This document shows positions 35,664 through 45,064 of a stretch of DNA of 64,000 bases, piece after piece. Source of the stretch: CAVSMC01 sp963728935. Lineage in GTDB: Bacteria; Pseudomonadota; Gammaproteobacteria; Burkholderiales; Casimicrobiaceae. The notes under the pieces are model-generated. The model saw nothing but the letters and a program-made list of their open reading frames with translations. It did no database searches and was not told the origin of the DNA. The stretch spans positions 62,001 through 126,000 of the forward strand of contig CAVSMC010000012.1 in assembly GCA_963728935.1 (NCBI GenBank), in the 5' to 3' direction. How positions within the stretch are numbered: the first letter of the stretch is position 1; each line of letters begins with the position of its first letter. A program made the position numbers and the translations under genes.

Positions 35664-35759
35664 GGTCCGACGCGCTCGCGTGTCGTTGTCGGCGCGAGGT
35701 AAACGCGGCATTATCGCCCAAAACACCTCCTGCGGCATCGCTTGGCGCAACTACCCGTC

Positions 35760-37322
35760 GTGAGCGCCGTTCGCAACGTACTGTTCGTCATGTGCGATCA
35801 GCTTCGGCGCGACCATCTGTCGTGCTACGACGGCCGCGTGCACACGCCGGCGCTCGATGCGCTCGCCGCGCGCGGCGTGCGTTTCGATCATGCGTATGTG
35901 CAGGCCGGCGTTTGCGGACCGGCGCGGATGTCGATCTACACCGGCCGTTACGTATCGTCGCACGGCGCGACGTGGAACCGCGTGCCGCTGTCGGCGGCCG
36001 AGCACACGATCGGCGATTATCTGCACGCGGCCGGACGCCACGCGGCGCTCGCCGGCAAGACGCACGTCCTTCCCGACGACGACGCGCTCGCGCGCTTCGG
36101 CATCGAGATCGAGTCGGAGCGCGGCGCGCTGCTGCGCGAAGGCGGGTTCGTCGTGGTCGATCGCTACGACGGTCACACGCCGCCAGGACCCGAGTCCGGA
36201 TACGCCGACTGGCTGCGCGCGCGCGGCTATGCGAGCCAAGATCCATGGACCGACTTCGTCATCGCCGCCGATGACGACGGCCGCGCGGTGTCGGGCTGGC
36301 AGCTTCGGCATGCGCATCTGCCTTCGCGCGTCGCCGAAGAGCACTCCGAAACCGCCTACATGACCGACGTTGCGCTCGATTGGATTCGCCAACAGGGCGA
36401 GCGGCCATGGGTGTTGCATCTGTCGTACGTGAAGCCGCACTGGCCGTACGTCGCGCCCGCGCCGTATCACGCGCGCTACCGCAATGGCGACAGCGGACCG
36501 ATCGTGCACGGCGCGCAGGACGCAACCGCGGACGAGCATCCGGTCGTTCGCGCGTATCGCGAGCACGACGAATGCCGGTCGTTCGCGCGCGAGGACGTCG
36601 CGCGCCACGTGCGGCCGACGTACATGGGCTTGATCGCACAGATAGACGATCACCTGGGGCGACTTCTTGCCGCGCTCGATCAGCTGGGACGCCTCGCCGA
36701 CACGCTGATCGTCTTCACGTCGGACCACGGCGAATTCGGCGGCGATCGCGGCCTCGGCGAAAAGGAGCTCCTCTACGACGAGATCGTCCGCGTGCCGCTG
36801 ATCGTCTACGACCCCGACCCGCGCGCCGACGCGACCCGCGGACGCGCCGATGCGACGATGGTCGAGGGCATCGACATCCTGCCGACGTTCCTCGACGCGC
36901 TCGGCATCGAGCCCGCCGCGCACCGCATCGAAGGCCGCTCGCTACTCGCGCGAACGCGAGGCGGCGACGATGCGTTCGAGCGCGACGCCGTGTTCAGCGA
37001 GCTCGACTATGCGTTTCGACGCGCGCGCCGGGTGCTCGGTCGCGACGTCGATCACTGCCGCGCGTGGATGGTGCGTACCGCGCAGTGGAAATACGTCCAC
37101 TGGCAAGGATTCCGCCCGCAGCTCTTCGATCTCGCCGCGGACCCGCTCGAGCTCGACGACCTTGGCGCCGACCCGCGCTGCGAGCGGCAAAGCGCCGAGC
37201 TGCGCGAGCGGCTGTTCGACTGGCTCGCGGCGCTCAAGCGTCGCACGACGGTGAGCGCTGCGACGGTCGACGCGCGTACCGACGCGCATCGACGGCATGG
37301 CATTCACATCGGCATCTGGTGA
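35760..37322 (+). CDS. Type I sulfatase / alkaline phosphatase superfamily hydrolase
   Basis: 520 residues from GTG 35760; TTG 35742 is an alternative and no ribosome binding site decides. VMCDQLRRDHL near the start supplies metal-binding Asp, and CGPARMS (Cys52) is the C-x-P-x-R motif whose Cys is oxidised to formylglycine. LHLSYVKPHWPY and FTSDHGEFGGDRGLGEKELLYDE complete the metal and sulfate/phosphonate site. There is no signal peptide, so a cytoplasmic arylsulfatase or phosphonate monoester hydrolase is more likely than a secreted sulfatase. Divergent from tRNA-Leu. Confidence 0.88.
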   Translation: MSAVRNVLFVMCDQLRRDHLSCYDGRVHTPALDALAARGVRFDHAYVQAGVCGPARMSIYTGRYVSSHGATWNRVPLSAAEHTIGDYLHAAGRHAALAGKTHVLPDDDALARFGIEIESERGALLREGGFVVVDRYDGHTPPGPESGYADWLRARGYASQDPWTDFVIAADDDGRAVSGWQLRHAHLPSRVAEEHSETAYMTDVALDWIRQQGERPWVLHLSYVKPHWPYVAPAPYHARYRNGDSGPIVHGAQDATADEHPVVRAYREHDECRSFAREDVARHVRPTYMGLIAQIDDHLGRLLAALDQLGRLADTLIVFTSDHGEFGGDRGLGEKELLYDEIVRVPLIVYDPDPRADATRGRADATMVEGIDILPTFLDALGIEPAAHRIEGRSLLARTRGGDDAFERDAVFSELDYAFRRARRVLGRDVDHCRAWMVRTAQWKYVHWQGFRPQLFDLAADPLELDDLGADPRCERQSAELRERLFDWLAALKRRTTVSAATVDARTDAHRRHGIHIGIW

Positions 37323-37324
37323 AG

Positions 37325-37589
37325 CGAGCCGGCGTCGTTCATCGCCACGTCACGCTCGTGCCCGAGCCAGACGTGCGCGAGCGCGCCGATGCCCAAGCCC
37401 CCGGCGGCGCGGCGAGCGTCGCACCCGGCACGCGCTTGTTGGTGAGTAGCGAGATCGCCGACAGCGCGATCGCGATCTCCGATCAGCGTCACCGCCTGCG
37501 CCCAGCGGTGATGCACGTGCATTGACGACGCGCGCTCCTTCTCCGCTTCGTCGGACGCGGCGTCGAGCGTGGAAATGCGCTTCCGACAT
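37325..37589 (-). pseudogene. DUF4337-like gene remnant after folA
   Basis: Directly downstream of folA, ATG 37587-37589 has a good GGGGGAG site, but MSEAHFHA soon runs out. Two other frames continue the protein: STLDAASDEAEKERASSMHVHHRWAQAVTLIG, then, after a one-base shift, IAIALSAISLLTNKRVPG. The mix of an acidic coiled-coil end, an aromatic linker and a membrane helix resembles the C-terminus of DUF4337 proteins. An internal deletion plus frameshifts would explain it. Family assignment is tentative. Confidence 0.4.
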
Positions 37590-37615
37590 CGTGTTTCTCC
37601 CCCATCGCTGCGGTA

Positions 37616-38173
37616 TCAACAGTCGCGCTCGTAGGTGACGAACGCGTAGGCGAAACCTCCGGCTGCGTCGGATCGCCGCTCCCGTGCGCTCTCTCGCCAC
37701 CCCGTGCGATCGAACGGGGGAAACGTCGCGTCGCCGGCGAACGCGCGCTCGATCTCGGTCAAATGCAGCGTGCTCGCCCGCGGAATCGCCTCGCGGAAGA
37801 GCGCCGAGCCGCCGATGACGAACGCCGGTTGCGGCAGGCGCACTCGCGCGAGCGCATCGTCGAGCGAGCATGCGGTCTGCGCGCCGTCGGCGACGAAATC
37901 CTTCTGCCGCGTGACGACGATGTTCTGGCGCTCGGGCAACGCATGGCCGATCGATTCCCACGTCCTGCGTCCCATGATCACCGCGTGTCCGCTCGTAAGG
38001 AGGCGAAACCGCCGCAGGTCCTCCGGCAGTCGCCACGGCAACTGGTTGTTCGCGCCGATGACGCCGTTTGCGGCAACCGCGGCGATGATGGCGAGCAGAG
38101 GTCGGCGTGGCGCGTCGAGCGCCCCTGGTGTATCTTGCACTGCTTCGATGCGGCGCGCCGCCTGGGCTGTCAT
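37616..38173 (-). CDS. folA: Dihydrofolate reductase
   Basis: 185 residues; core DHFR about 160 plus a 24-residue N-terminal extension if ATG 38173 is used. Reduces dihydrofolate with NADPH. Motifs: LLAIIAAVAANGVIGANNQLPWRLPEDL with catalytic acid in the PEDL region, IMGRRTWESIG, and FVIGGSALFREAIP. A start further in, such as GTG at 38140, is possible because a TATAAT lies only 13 bases before the ATG. thyA, its metabolic partner, is 5 kb away rather than adjacent. Confidence 0.95.
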   Translation of the reverse strand: MTAQAARRIEAVQDTPGALDAPRRPLLAIIAAVAANGVIGANNQLPWRLPEDLRRFRLLTSGHAVIMGRRTWESIGHALPERQNIVVTRQKDFVADGAQTACSLDDALARVRLPQPAFVIGGSALFREAIPRASTLHLTEIERAFAGDATFPPFDRTGWRESARERRSDAAGGFAYAFVTYERDC

Positions 38174-38185
38174 AATTCGCCGCGG

Positions 38186-38191
38186 ATTATA
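38186..38191 (-). promoter_or_regulatory. Perfect -10 (TATAAT) just upstream of folA
   Basis: TATAAT on the minus strand ends 13 bases before the folA ATG, in the 34-base divergent gap with glrK. Transcription would begin about 6 bases before the ATG, giving an almost leaderless message or implying a later start codon. No good -35 is seen. Confidence 0.4.
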
Positions 38192-38207
38192 GCGGCCCGG
38201 CCATCCC

Positions 38208-39701
38208 GTGTATTACCCGCGCTCTTTCCTCAAGTTCATCCTGCTCGGCTTCTTGCTGGTGAGCTTGCCGTTGGTCTACGCGCTCGCCGAGCTCATCTTC
38301 TCGCTCGATCGTCTGCAGACGCAAGGACAGCAGGCGGTGCAGGAAGCTGCGCAGGCGAGTCGCGCGAGCCGCCAGCTGTCCGAGCAATCGGCCACGCTCG
38401 AGCGCATCGTTCGCCAATATCTGATACTCGACGATACCGCGCTGCTCGACGATTACGCGCGGGTGCGCAAGGAGTTCAGGCAAACGACGCGCACGCTCGC
38501 GAGCCTGCCGCTCGAGCGCGAGCCGCTGACGGCGCTCGCCGCGCTTTCCGACGCCGAAGCGAAGCTCTACGTTCAACTGAAGGACGCGCGCGTCAGCGAT
38601 GCACAGCCGGCGCTCGCGGCCGGCTACGCGAACCTCGTCGACGGCGCGCAGGCGATGCAGGACGCAGCGAACCGACTGACCGATCGCGCGGTCGAGGAGC
38701 TGCAGAACACGGCCGCGCAGGGACGTCAGAAATGGATCTATCTCGCGATCGCGACCGCGGCGATCGCGGTGGCGCTCGCGCTGCTGTTCGCGACGCTGAT
38801 CGCGCGTCCGATCCGTCAGCTCGATCAGGCGATCCGTCAAATGGGCACGGCCGATTTCACCCATGCGATCGAGGTCAACGGTCCGCAGGACTTGCGTTAT
38901 CTCGGCCAGCGGCTCGAATGGCTGCGCTCGCGACTGTCCGAGCTCGAGCAGCAACAGAATCGCTTCCTGCGCCATGTGTCGCACGAGCTCAAGACGCCGC
39001 TCACCGCGGTGCGCGAAGGCGCGGAGCTGCTGCGCGACCGCGTCGGCGGCGACCTTTCGCCGGAACAGCGCGAAATCGTTCGCATCGTTCGCGAAAACAC
39101 GCTGTCGCTGCAGAAGCTGATCGAAGACCTGCTCACCTATCATCAGACCCGCGCGATGGAGCCGCAGACGCTCGGGCCGGTGGTGCTTTCCGACGCAATC
39201 CGCCGCGTGATGAAGGAGCACAAGCTGGCGGCGCTTGCGCGAATGATCACGTTCGAGGCGAACCTCGTCCCGGCGCTGGTGATCGGCGACGGCGATCGCA
39301 TCCGCACGATCATCGACAATCTCGTCGGTAACGCGATCAAGTATTCGCCGCGCTCGGGCGTTGTCGCGATCGACGTGCACGGCGAGGACCGCTTTGCCGT
39401 CGTCGAAGTGATCGACGAGGGGCATGGCGTCGATCCCGCCGAGCGCGAGCGAATCTTCGACTCGTTCTACCAAGGCAAAGCTCCGGTCGAAGGACGCGTC
39501 AAAGGCTCGGGCCTCGGGCTCGCCATTGCGCGCGAATACGCGCTCGCGCACGGCGGCCGCATCGAAGTCGCCGACCGCGTCGACGGCAAGCGCGGCGCAC
39601 GCTTCCGACTGTTGCTGCCGCTCGCGCTTGGCGACGGTCCGCCGGGCCGTGCGGCCGATGAGCATCGCTCGCCAATCACCATCAACGGCGGGCGGGCATG
39701 A
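38208..39701 (+). CDS. glrK: Sensor histidine kinase GlrK (QseE)-like
   Basis: 497 residues from GTG 38208. An N-terminal helix (FLKFILLGFLLVSLPLVYAL), a periplasmic helical sensor to about 175, and a second helix (WIYLAIATAAIAVALALLFATLI) lead to HAMP and the kinase core. FLRHVSHELKTPLTAVREG holds His259; NLVGNAIKYSP, DEGHGVDPAERERIFDSFYQ and GSGLGLAI are the N, G1 and G2 boxes. The following lipoprotein and sigma54 activator identify it as the GlrK type, which phosphorylates GlrR. Confidence 0.9.
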   Translation: MYYPRSFLKFILLGFLLVSLPLVYALAELIFSLDRLQTQGQQAVQEAAQASRASRQLSEQSATLERIVRQYLILDDTALLDDYARVRKEFRQTTRTLASLPLEREPLTALAALSDAEAKLYVQLKDARVSDAQPALAAGYANLVDGAQAMQDAANRLTDRAVEELQNTAAQGRQKWIYLAIATAAIAVALALLFATLIARPIRQLDQAIRQMGTADFTHAIEVNGPQDLRYLGQRLEWLRSRLSELEQQQNRFLRHVSHELKTPLTAVREGAELLRDRVGGDLSPEQREIVRIVRENTLSLQKLIEDLLTYHQTRAMEPQTLGPVVLSDAIRRVMKEHKLAALARMITFEANLVPALVIGDGDRIRTIIDNLVGNAIKYSPRSGVVAIDVHGEDRFAVVEVIDEGHGVDPAERERIFDSFYQGKAPVEGRVKGSGLGLAIAREYALAHGGRIEVADRVDGKRGARFRLLLPLALGDGPPGRAADEHRSPITINGGRA

Positions 39702-39714
39702 CGAAAGACCCCCG

Positions 39715-40479
39715 ATGAGGGCGGCGCTGATGCGGGCCGCGTTCGCTATCGCAGTGGCAGTGCTCGCCGGCTGTGCGTCCGCGCCGCCACCATCGGTGAT
39801 CGACGATGACGACCCGGTGCTGCTCAATCGCCCGAACGAACAATCGATGGTCGAATATCCGCCGATCGAGCCGGTCGAGCCGCCGGAGCCCGAACCGTTG
39901 CCCGCGCCCGCGCCGACGATCGTCGCGCCACCGGTCTCGCCGGCGGCGATTCCCCCGCCGGTCGTTCCCCCGATCGTCACGCCGCCCGCCGCGCCGGCGC
40001 CCGCGGCGGCGCCGGCGGCGGCGCCGGCGGAAGTGCCAATCGAAGACCAGCAGATGATCGCGCTGCTCGGCGATCTCAATCGCTATGGCAGTCTCGCCAA
40101 CGACGACGTCAAGCGCGAGATCGGCATCGCGACGCAAGCGCTCACTCGGGCCCGCACCGATCACAACAGGATCAGACTCGCCGTTCTCTACACGCTCACG
40201 CGCTCGACAAGCGACGATCAGCGAGCATTGCAGTTGTTCGACAACGTGCTCAAGGGCGCTGGAGCGAATGGCTCGGCGGTGAAGACGCTCGCCGCCGTGC
40301 TGCAGATCCAGGTCGCCGAGCGCGTGCGCGCCGTCCGCGACGAACAGCGCAAGACCGAGGTTGCCGTGCAGAAGCTCGAGGCGCTGCGCGACATGGAGCG
40401 AAGCCTGTTGCGCGATCGCGTTCGAAGCGGTGGCGGTGGCGGCGGCGGCGGCGGCGGTGGCGGCGGCTCCGGTCACTGA
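39715..40479 (+). CDS. QseG-like lipoprotein
   Basis: 254 residues. A lipobox (VAVLAGC) near residue 20 marks an outer or inner membrane lipoprotein. A long Pro/Ala-rich spacer follows, then a helical region (QQMIALLGDLNRYGSLAND to EQRKTEVAVQKLEALRDMER), and the C-terminus is a run of about 13 Gly. Position between the kinase and regulator equals qseG of enterobacteria, whose product assists kinase signalling. Similarity is mostly positional plus the helical domain; the Pro and Gly tracts are unusual. ATG 39730 is an alternative start. Confidence 0.7.
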   Translation: MRAALMRAAFAIAVAVLAGCASAPPPSVIDDDDPVLLNRPNEQSMVEYPPIEPVEPPEPEPLPAPAPTIVAPPVSPAAIPPPVVPPIVTPPAAPAPAAAPAAAPAEVPIEDQQMIALLGDLNRYGSLANDDVKREIGIATQALTRARTDHNRIRLAVLYTLTRSTSDDQRALQLFDNVLKGAGANGSAVKTLAAVLQIQVAERVRAVRDEQRKTEVAVQKLEALRDMERSLLRDRVRSGGGGGGGGGGGGGSGH

Positions 40480-40495
40480 ACGGTACGAGGCGAAG

Positions 40496-41857
<1,362 letters not shown>

Positions 41858-42025
41858 GCCGATGACCGGGCTTACCGCCGCTTGCAACCGAGTGACTGCG
41901 TCGGCTGCGCATCAGCGGCCGCGATGTCGATATCGGTTCCGCCTCTGTCGCGTCGGTCGCGTGTCGCAGCGATATCGCGGCGGATGCGCGCAGCGCTGAC
42001 AAATCGTCAATGACACCTGCATGAC

Positions 42026-42043
42026 TGTCGTGGTTCAGCGACA
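42026..42043 (+). promoter_or_regulatory. GlrR-type upstream activator site 1
   Basis: TGTC-GTGGTTCAGC-GACA, an exact match to the TGTC-N10-GACA consensus known for GlrR in enterobacteria. Centred about 210 bases before the predicted start of transcription. Confidence 0.7.
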
Positions 42044-42090
42044 GCCATTCCGTTTTGCAATCAGAGGTTTGATGGTCATCGATCCGTCGC

Positions 42091-42108
42091 TGTCGGCGTG
42101 GGCCGACA
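42091..42108 (+). promoter_or_regulatory. GlrR-type upstream activator site 2
   Basis: TGTC-GGCGTGGGCC-GACA, a second exact TGTC-N10-GACA match, 65 bases from the first (about six helical turns, so on the same DNA face) and about 145 bases before the predicted start of transcription. Confidence 0.7.
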
Positions 42109-42217
42109 CGCGGCGGCCTGCTTCGCTGCCGCCGCCCGGGAATCGCAACAGCGCGCGCGACCGCGCTGCGGGGCGTCGTCGACGTTTTTCCATGCTCGCA
42201 CCGCATTGCGCGAGGGC

Positions 42218-42233
42218 TGGCACACACCTTGCT
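42218..42233 (+). promoter_or_regulatory. Sigma54 (-24/-12) promoter
   Basis: TGGCACACACCTTGCT matches TGGCAC-N5-TTGCW, with exactly 10 bases between the GG and GC dinucleotides. Predicted start near 42244. It lies 360 bases after the gene for the sigma54 activator GlrR. Confidence 0.8.
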
Positions 42234-42271
42234 AATGAAGGTGTGGATCGCATCGACAACGACTGCTCGAC

Positions 42272-42439
42272 ATGGAAGCCTTCGCGCCCGACTTCGCGCA
42301 ATTCTGGATCGCCGACCAAGCGAACGACTCCAGCGCTGCACGGTCGCCTTTCGCGGACGACGAGCCCGTGTCGCCGTCGCAGAAGGAGGCGCTGGAAGCG
42401 CTTGTCGATCGGATCAACGCGGCGAGAAGCATCGTATGA
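42272..42439 (+). CDS. Small acidic protein on the sigma54 transcript
   Basis: 55 residues (MEAFAPDFAQFWIADQ ... NAARSIV). Codon third positions are strongly G/C as in neighbouring genes, and composition is acidic with few Arg, unlike shadow frames of this region; an overlapping 71-codon frame is Arg-rich and less likely. There is no clear ribosome binding site. It lies between a sigma54 promoter and a strong terminator, so a dedicated transcript of about 290 bases is expected. Function unknown; the transcript could also act as an RNA. Confidence 0.5.
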   Translation: MEAFAPDFAQFWIADQANDSSAARSPFADDEPVSPSQKEALEALVDRINAARSIV

Positions 42440-42449
42440 ACTGAAGCGC

Positions 42450-42490
42450 GCCGGCTGCTGCCGGCAAGCCCCGGAGGGCTTCGACCTCCG
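42450..42490 (+). repeat. Two hairpins between the small ORF and its terminator
   Basis: GCCGGC-TGCT-GCCGGC (42450-42465) and CGGAGG-N7-CCTCCG (42472-42490). With the terminator they form three consecutive stem-loops, an arrangement often seen in regulatory RNAs or stable 3' ends. Confidence 0.55.
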
Positions 42491-42503
42491 CCGAATCCCC
42501 CTT

Positions 42504-42537
42504 GCCCGCTTTCTTCCTCCCAGCGGGCTTTTTTTTT
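42504..42537 (+). terminator. Strong Rho-independent terminator
   Basis: GCCCGCT (42504-42510) pairs with AGCGGGC (42522-42528), immediately followed by nine T (42529-42537). It is the best terminator in the window. Confidence 0.9.
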
Positions 42538-42556
42538 GTTCGTCCGGCGATCGCGC

Positions 42557-43357
42557 CTACTGAGCTGTCCACCCGCCGTCGACCACGAGCGCGATGCCGC
42601 GCATCTGGTCGGCAGCCGAAGAGCACAGGAACACCGCCGCTGCGCCGATTTGCTCGGGCGTGACGAACTCGAGCGACGGTTGCTTTTCGCCGACGAGGCG
42701 CTCGGCCGCTTGGTCGGGCGGCAACCCTTCGCGGGCGACCAGCGCATCGATCTGCTTCTGCACGAGCGCCGTCAGCACCCAGCCGGGACAGATCGCGTTG
42801 CAGGTGATTCGCGTGCGCGCCGTTTCGAGCGCGACCGCCTTGGTGAGACCAATCACGCCGTGCTTTGCGGCGACATAGGCCGACTTCGACGCCGAGGCGA
42901 CGAGCCCGTGCGTCGATGCGATGTTGATGATCCGGCCCCATCCGGCCGCTTTCATGTGTGGAAGCGCCGCGCGGATTGAATGGAAGTTCGACGACAGGTT
43001 GATCGCGATGATCGCGTCCCATTGCTCGGGCGGAAATGCGTCGACCGGTGCGACATGCTGGATGCCGGCGTTGTTGACCAGCACGTCGATCGACCCGAGC
43101 TCGCGAACGCAATGCTCGACCATCGCCGCGATCTCGGCCGGCTTCGACATGTCGGCGCCGTCGTACGCGGTGTTGACGCACAACGTGCCGGCCGTTTCTT
43201 TCATGAGAGCGTCGATCGCCGAGCGCTCGCCGAACCCGTTGAACAGTACGTTCGCGCCCTGCGCGGCGAGCGCCCGCGCGATCGCGAGGCCGATGCCGCT
43301 CGTCGATCCGGTGACGAGCGCAGCCTTGCCTTCGAGCATTCGTGCATCAGCGCTCAT
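42557..43357 (-). CDS. 3-hydroxybutyrate dehydrogenase
   Basis: 266-residue SDR. TGSTSGIGLAIARALAAQGANV binds NAD; VNNAGIQHVAPVDAFPPEQWD, the catalytic Ser in NIASTHGLVAS, Tyr-x3-Lys in YVAAKHG, and the substrate-loop ICPGWVLTALVQKQIDA are all typical of bacterial D-3-hydroxybutyrate dehydrogenases (BdhA/HbdH), which oxidise the monomer of polyhydroxybutyrate to acetoacetate. A start at the downstream Met (MLEGKAALVTG) is possible. It converges on the sigma54 transcript and lies 17 bases after thyA. Confidence 0.9.
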   Translation of the reverse strand: MSADARMLEGKAALVTGSTSGIGLAIARALAAQGANVLFNGFGERSAIDALMKETAGTLCVNTAYDGADMSKPAEIAAMVEHCVRELGSIDVLVNNAGIQHVAPVDAFPPEQWDAIIAINLSSNFHSIRAALPHMKAAGWGRIINIASTHGLVASASKSAYVAAKHGVIGLTKAVALETARTRITCNAICPGWVLTALVQKQIDALVAREGLPPDQAAERLVGEKQPSLEFVTPEQIGAAAVFLCSSAADQMRGIALVVDGGWTAQ

Positions 43358-43374
43358 GACGCGGTGCGCCTGCC

Positions 43375-44169
43375 TCAAACCGCGACGGGCGCCTTGAGCG
43401 CGGGATGGCACTGGTAGTCGACGATCTCGAAGTCCTCGTAGCGGTAATCGAAGATCGACGGCGGCTTGCGCCGAACGACCAGGCGCGGCAGCGGATAGGG
43501 TGTTCGCGCGAGCTGCGTATCGACCTGCTCCATGTGATTGAAGTAGAGGTGGCAATCGCCGCCGGTCCAGACGAAATCGCCGACATCGAGGTCGCATTGC
43601 TGCGCGACCATCTGCGTGAGCAGCGCATACGACGCGATGTTGAAGGGCACGCCGAGGAAGATGTCGCAGCTGCGCTGATAGAGCTGGCACGACAGGCGTC
43701 GGCCGGCGACGTAGAACTGGAAGAACGCATGACACGGCGGCAACCTCATGTTCGGGATGTCGCCGACGTTCCACGCCGATACGATCAGCCGTCGCGAATC
43801 CGGGTTGCGCCGGATCTGCGCGATAACGTCGGCGATCTGGTCGACGTGACGTCCGTCGGTGGTGGTCCAGCTGCGCCATTGGTATCCGTACACGGGACCG
43901 AGCTCGCCGTTCGCGTCGGCCCATTCGTCCCAGATCGTCACGCCGGCTTGTTGCAGCGAGCGGACGTTGGTTTCGCCGCGCAGGAACCACAGAAGCTCGT
44001 GGATGATCGACTTCGTGTGCACCTTCTTCGTCGTGACGAGCGGAAAGCCCTCACGAAGGTCGAATCTCATCTGGTAGCCGAACACCGACAGCGTGCCGGT
44101 GCCGGTGCGGTCGTCTTTGCGATGGCCGCGATCGCGCACGTGGCGCATCAGCTCGAGGTATTGGCGCAT
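43375..44169 (-). CDS. thyA: Thymidylate synthase
   Basis: 264 residues, identical in length to E. coli ThyA. Methylates dUMP using methylene-tetrahydrofolate. RDRGHRKDDRTGTGTLSVFG at the start, catalytic Cys in LPPCHAFFQFYV, the RSCDIFLGVPFNIASYALL signature and HLYFNHMEQ are intact. ATG 44169 begins MRQYLELMRHV. It generates dihydrofolate, the substrate of the folA product 5 kb away. Confidence 0.98.
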   Translation of the reverse strand: MRQYLELMRHVRDRGHRKDDRTGTGTLSVFGYQMRFDLREGFPLVTTKKVHTKSIIHELLWFLRGETNVRSLQQAGVTIWDEWADANGELGPVYGYQWRSWTTTDGRHVDQIADVIAQIRRNPDSRRLIVSAWNVGDIPNMRLPPCHAFFQFYVAGRRLSCQLYQRSCDIFLGVPFNIASYALLTQMVAQQCDLDVGDFVWTGGDCHLYFNHMEQVDTQLARTPYPLPRLVVRRKPPSIFDYRYEDFEIVDYQCHPALKAPVAV

Positions 44170-44211
44170 GGGAGGTTGGGCCGGCTAACGCTCTATTCTA
44201 GCGCCGTGCGA

Positions 44212-44964
44212 TCAACGCGACGCCGGCGCGCGTCGCGGCGCAAGTCCGAGCGCGGTCGCGATCGTCCACGGCCTGATGCCGATCGCGAGGCCGATCGTCT
44301 CGCGCGCCGAGGCCCGCAGGTGACTGTCGAGCTCGGCGAGCTCGTGAAACTCGATCGCAACACGTTCGAGCTTACGGCGCAGGACCTCGACGGACGCGCG
44401 CGACAGGTCGCGGAATTCGAACGCGAAATAGCCGCCGACGCGGTCGAACTGCGGCGCGAGGAAATCGCCGACGACCCGCTTGCCGTGCAATCGCCTGATC
44501 GGGCCGTCGGCGCGCAGCCGCGTCGCCGGCGCCGCCTTCACGCGGATCCGATTGCCCGGCATCAGCTCGATCAGCCGCAAACGGTCCAGCTTGACGAGCA
44601 GCCCGGTGCACTGCGCTGCCGTGATGTCGAATTGCGCGACGATCTCGTCGAACGTCCATCCGCTGAAGACCAGATAGAACAGGGCGAGCAGCCGCGCGTC
44701 GGCGGCGAGCGCGTTCTCCTGCGCGAGCGTCATCTCGCGCGTTTCCTCCTCGCGGCCGCGCGCGAGCCGCGCGAGCTCGAAGAAGTCGACGTCGAGCACG
44801 CCGCAGAACTGCTGCAGCCTCGCGAGCGTGAACGAGCCGCGCGAGAACAGTCGCTTCACGCTTGCCTCGGAGAGCTGTACGCGCTTCGCGACATCAGCGT
44901 ACGTGAGGCCGCGCGCCTTGACGAGCCTCTTAAGCGTGTCGATCAATTGCGTCGTTCCGATCAT
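44212..44964 (-). CDS. XRE-family transcriptional regulator
   Basis: 250 residues. N-terminal helix-turn-helix (LTYADVAKRVQLSEASVKRLFSRGSFTLARLQQFC) of the lambda repressor class, followed by about 180 residues without a recognised sensor domain, including a possible winged-helix-like part (FSGWTFDEIVAQFDITAAQCTGLLVKLDRLRLIEL). Basic C-terminus. The promoter region contains an AGTATGATACT palindrome overlapping the -10, which suggests autoregulation and perhaps control of the divergent genes. Confidence 0.82.
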   Translation of the reverse strand: MIGTTQLIDTLKRLVKARGLTYADVAKRVQLSEASVKRLFSRGSFTLARLQQFCGVLDVDFFELARLARGREEETREMTLAQENALAADARLLALFYLVFSGWTFDEIVAQFDITAAQCTGLLVKLDRLRLIELMPGNRIRVKAAPATRLRADGPIRRLHGKRVVGDFLAPQFDRVGGYFAFEFRDLSRASVEVLRRKLERVAIEFHELAELDSHLRASARETIGLAIGIRPWTIATALGLAPRRAPASR

Positions 44965-45004
44965 CGCTCGTCGCGCCTGTCGAAGCCGCGTCCTTCGGTG
45001 TCAT

Positions 45005-45035
45005 AGTATGATACTAAGAAATAAAAGTATTGCAA
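45005..45035 (-). promoter_or_regulatory. Promoter with palindrome upstream of the XRE regulator
   Basis: On the minus strand TTGCAA (45035-45030), a 16-base spacer and TATCAT (45013-45008). The perfect palindrome AGTAT-G-ATACT (45005-45015) overlaps the -10. The surrounding 60 bases are clearly AT-rich against the GC-rich background, as expected for a control region. Confidence 0.5.
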
Positions 45036-45064
45036 TAAGCAACCTACGATACGACGATCGGTCC

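Larger units (their letters stand above)
41858..42217 (+). other. Non-coding regulatory region after glrR
   Basis: A 360-base stretch with no convincing gene. It holds two exact GlrR-type sites, listed separately, and an imperfect third candidate around 41996-42015 (TGAC...TGACA). It ends at the sigma54 promoter. Nothing else is recognised. Confidence 0.6.

Noticed and set aside
42021..42563. 180-codon frame across the sigma54 promoter and terminator
   Set aside because: It crosses both GlrR sites, the promoter and the terminator and is Arg/Ser/Pro-rich; the 55-residue frame has better coding character.
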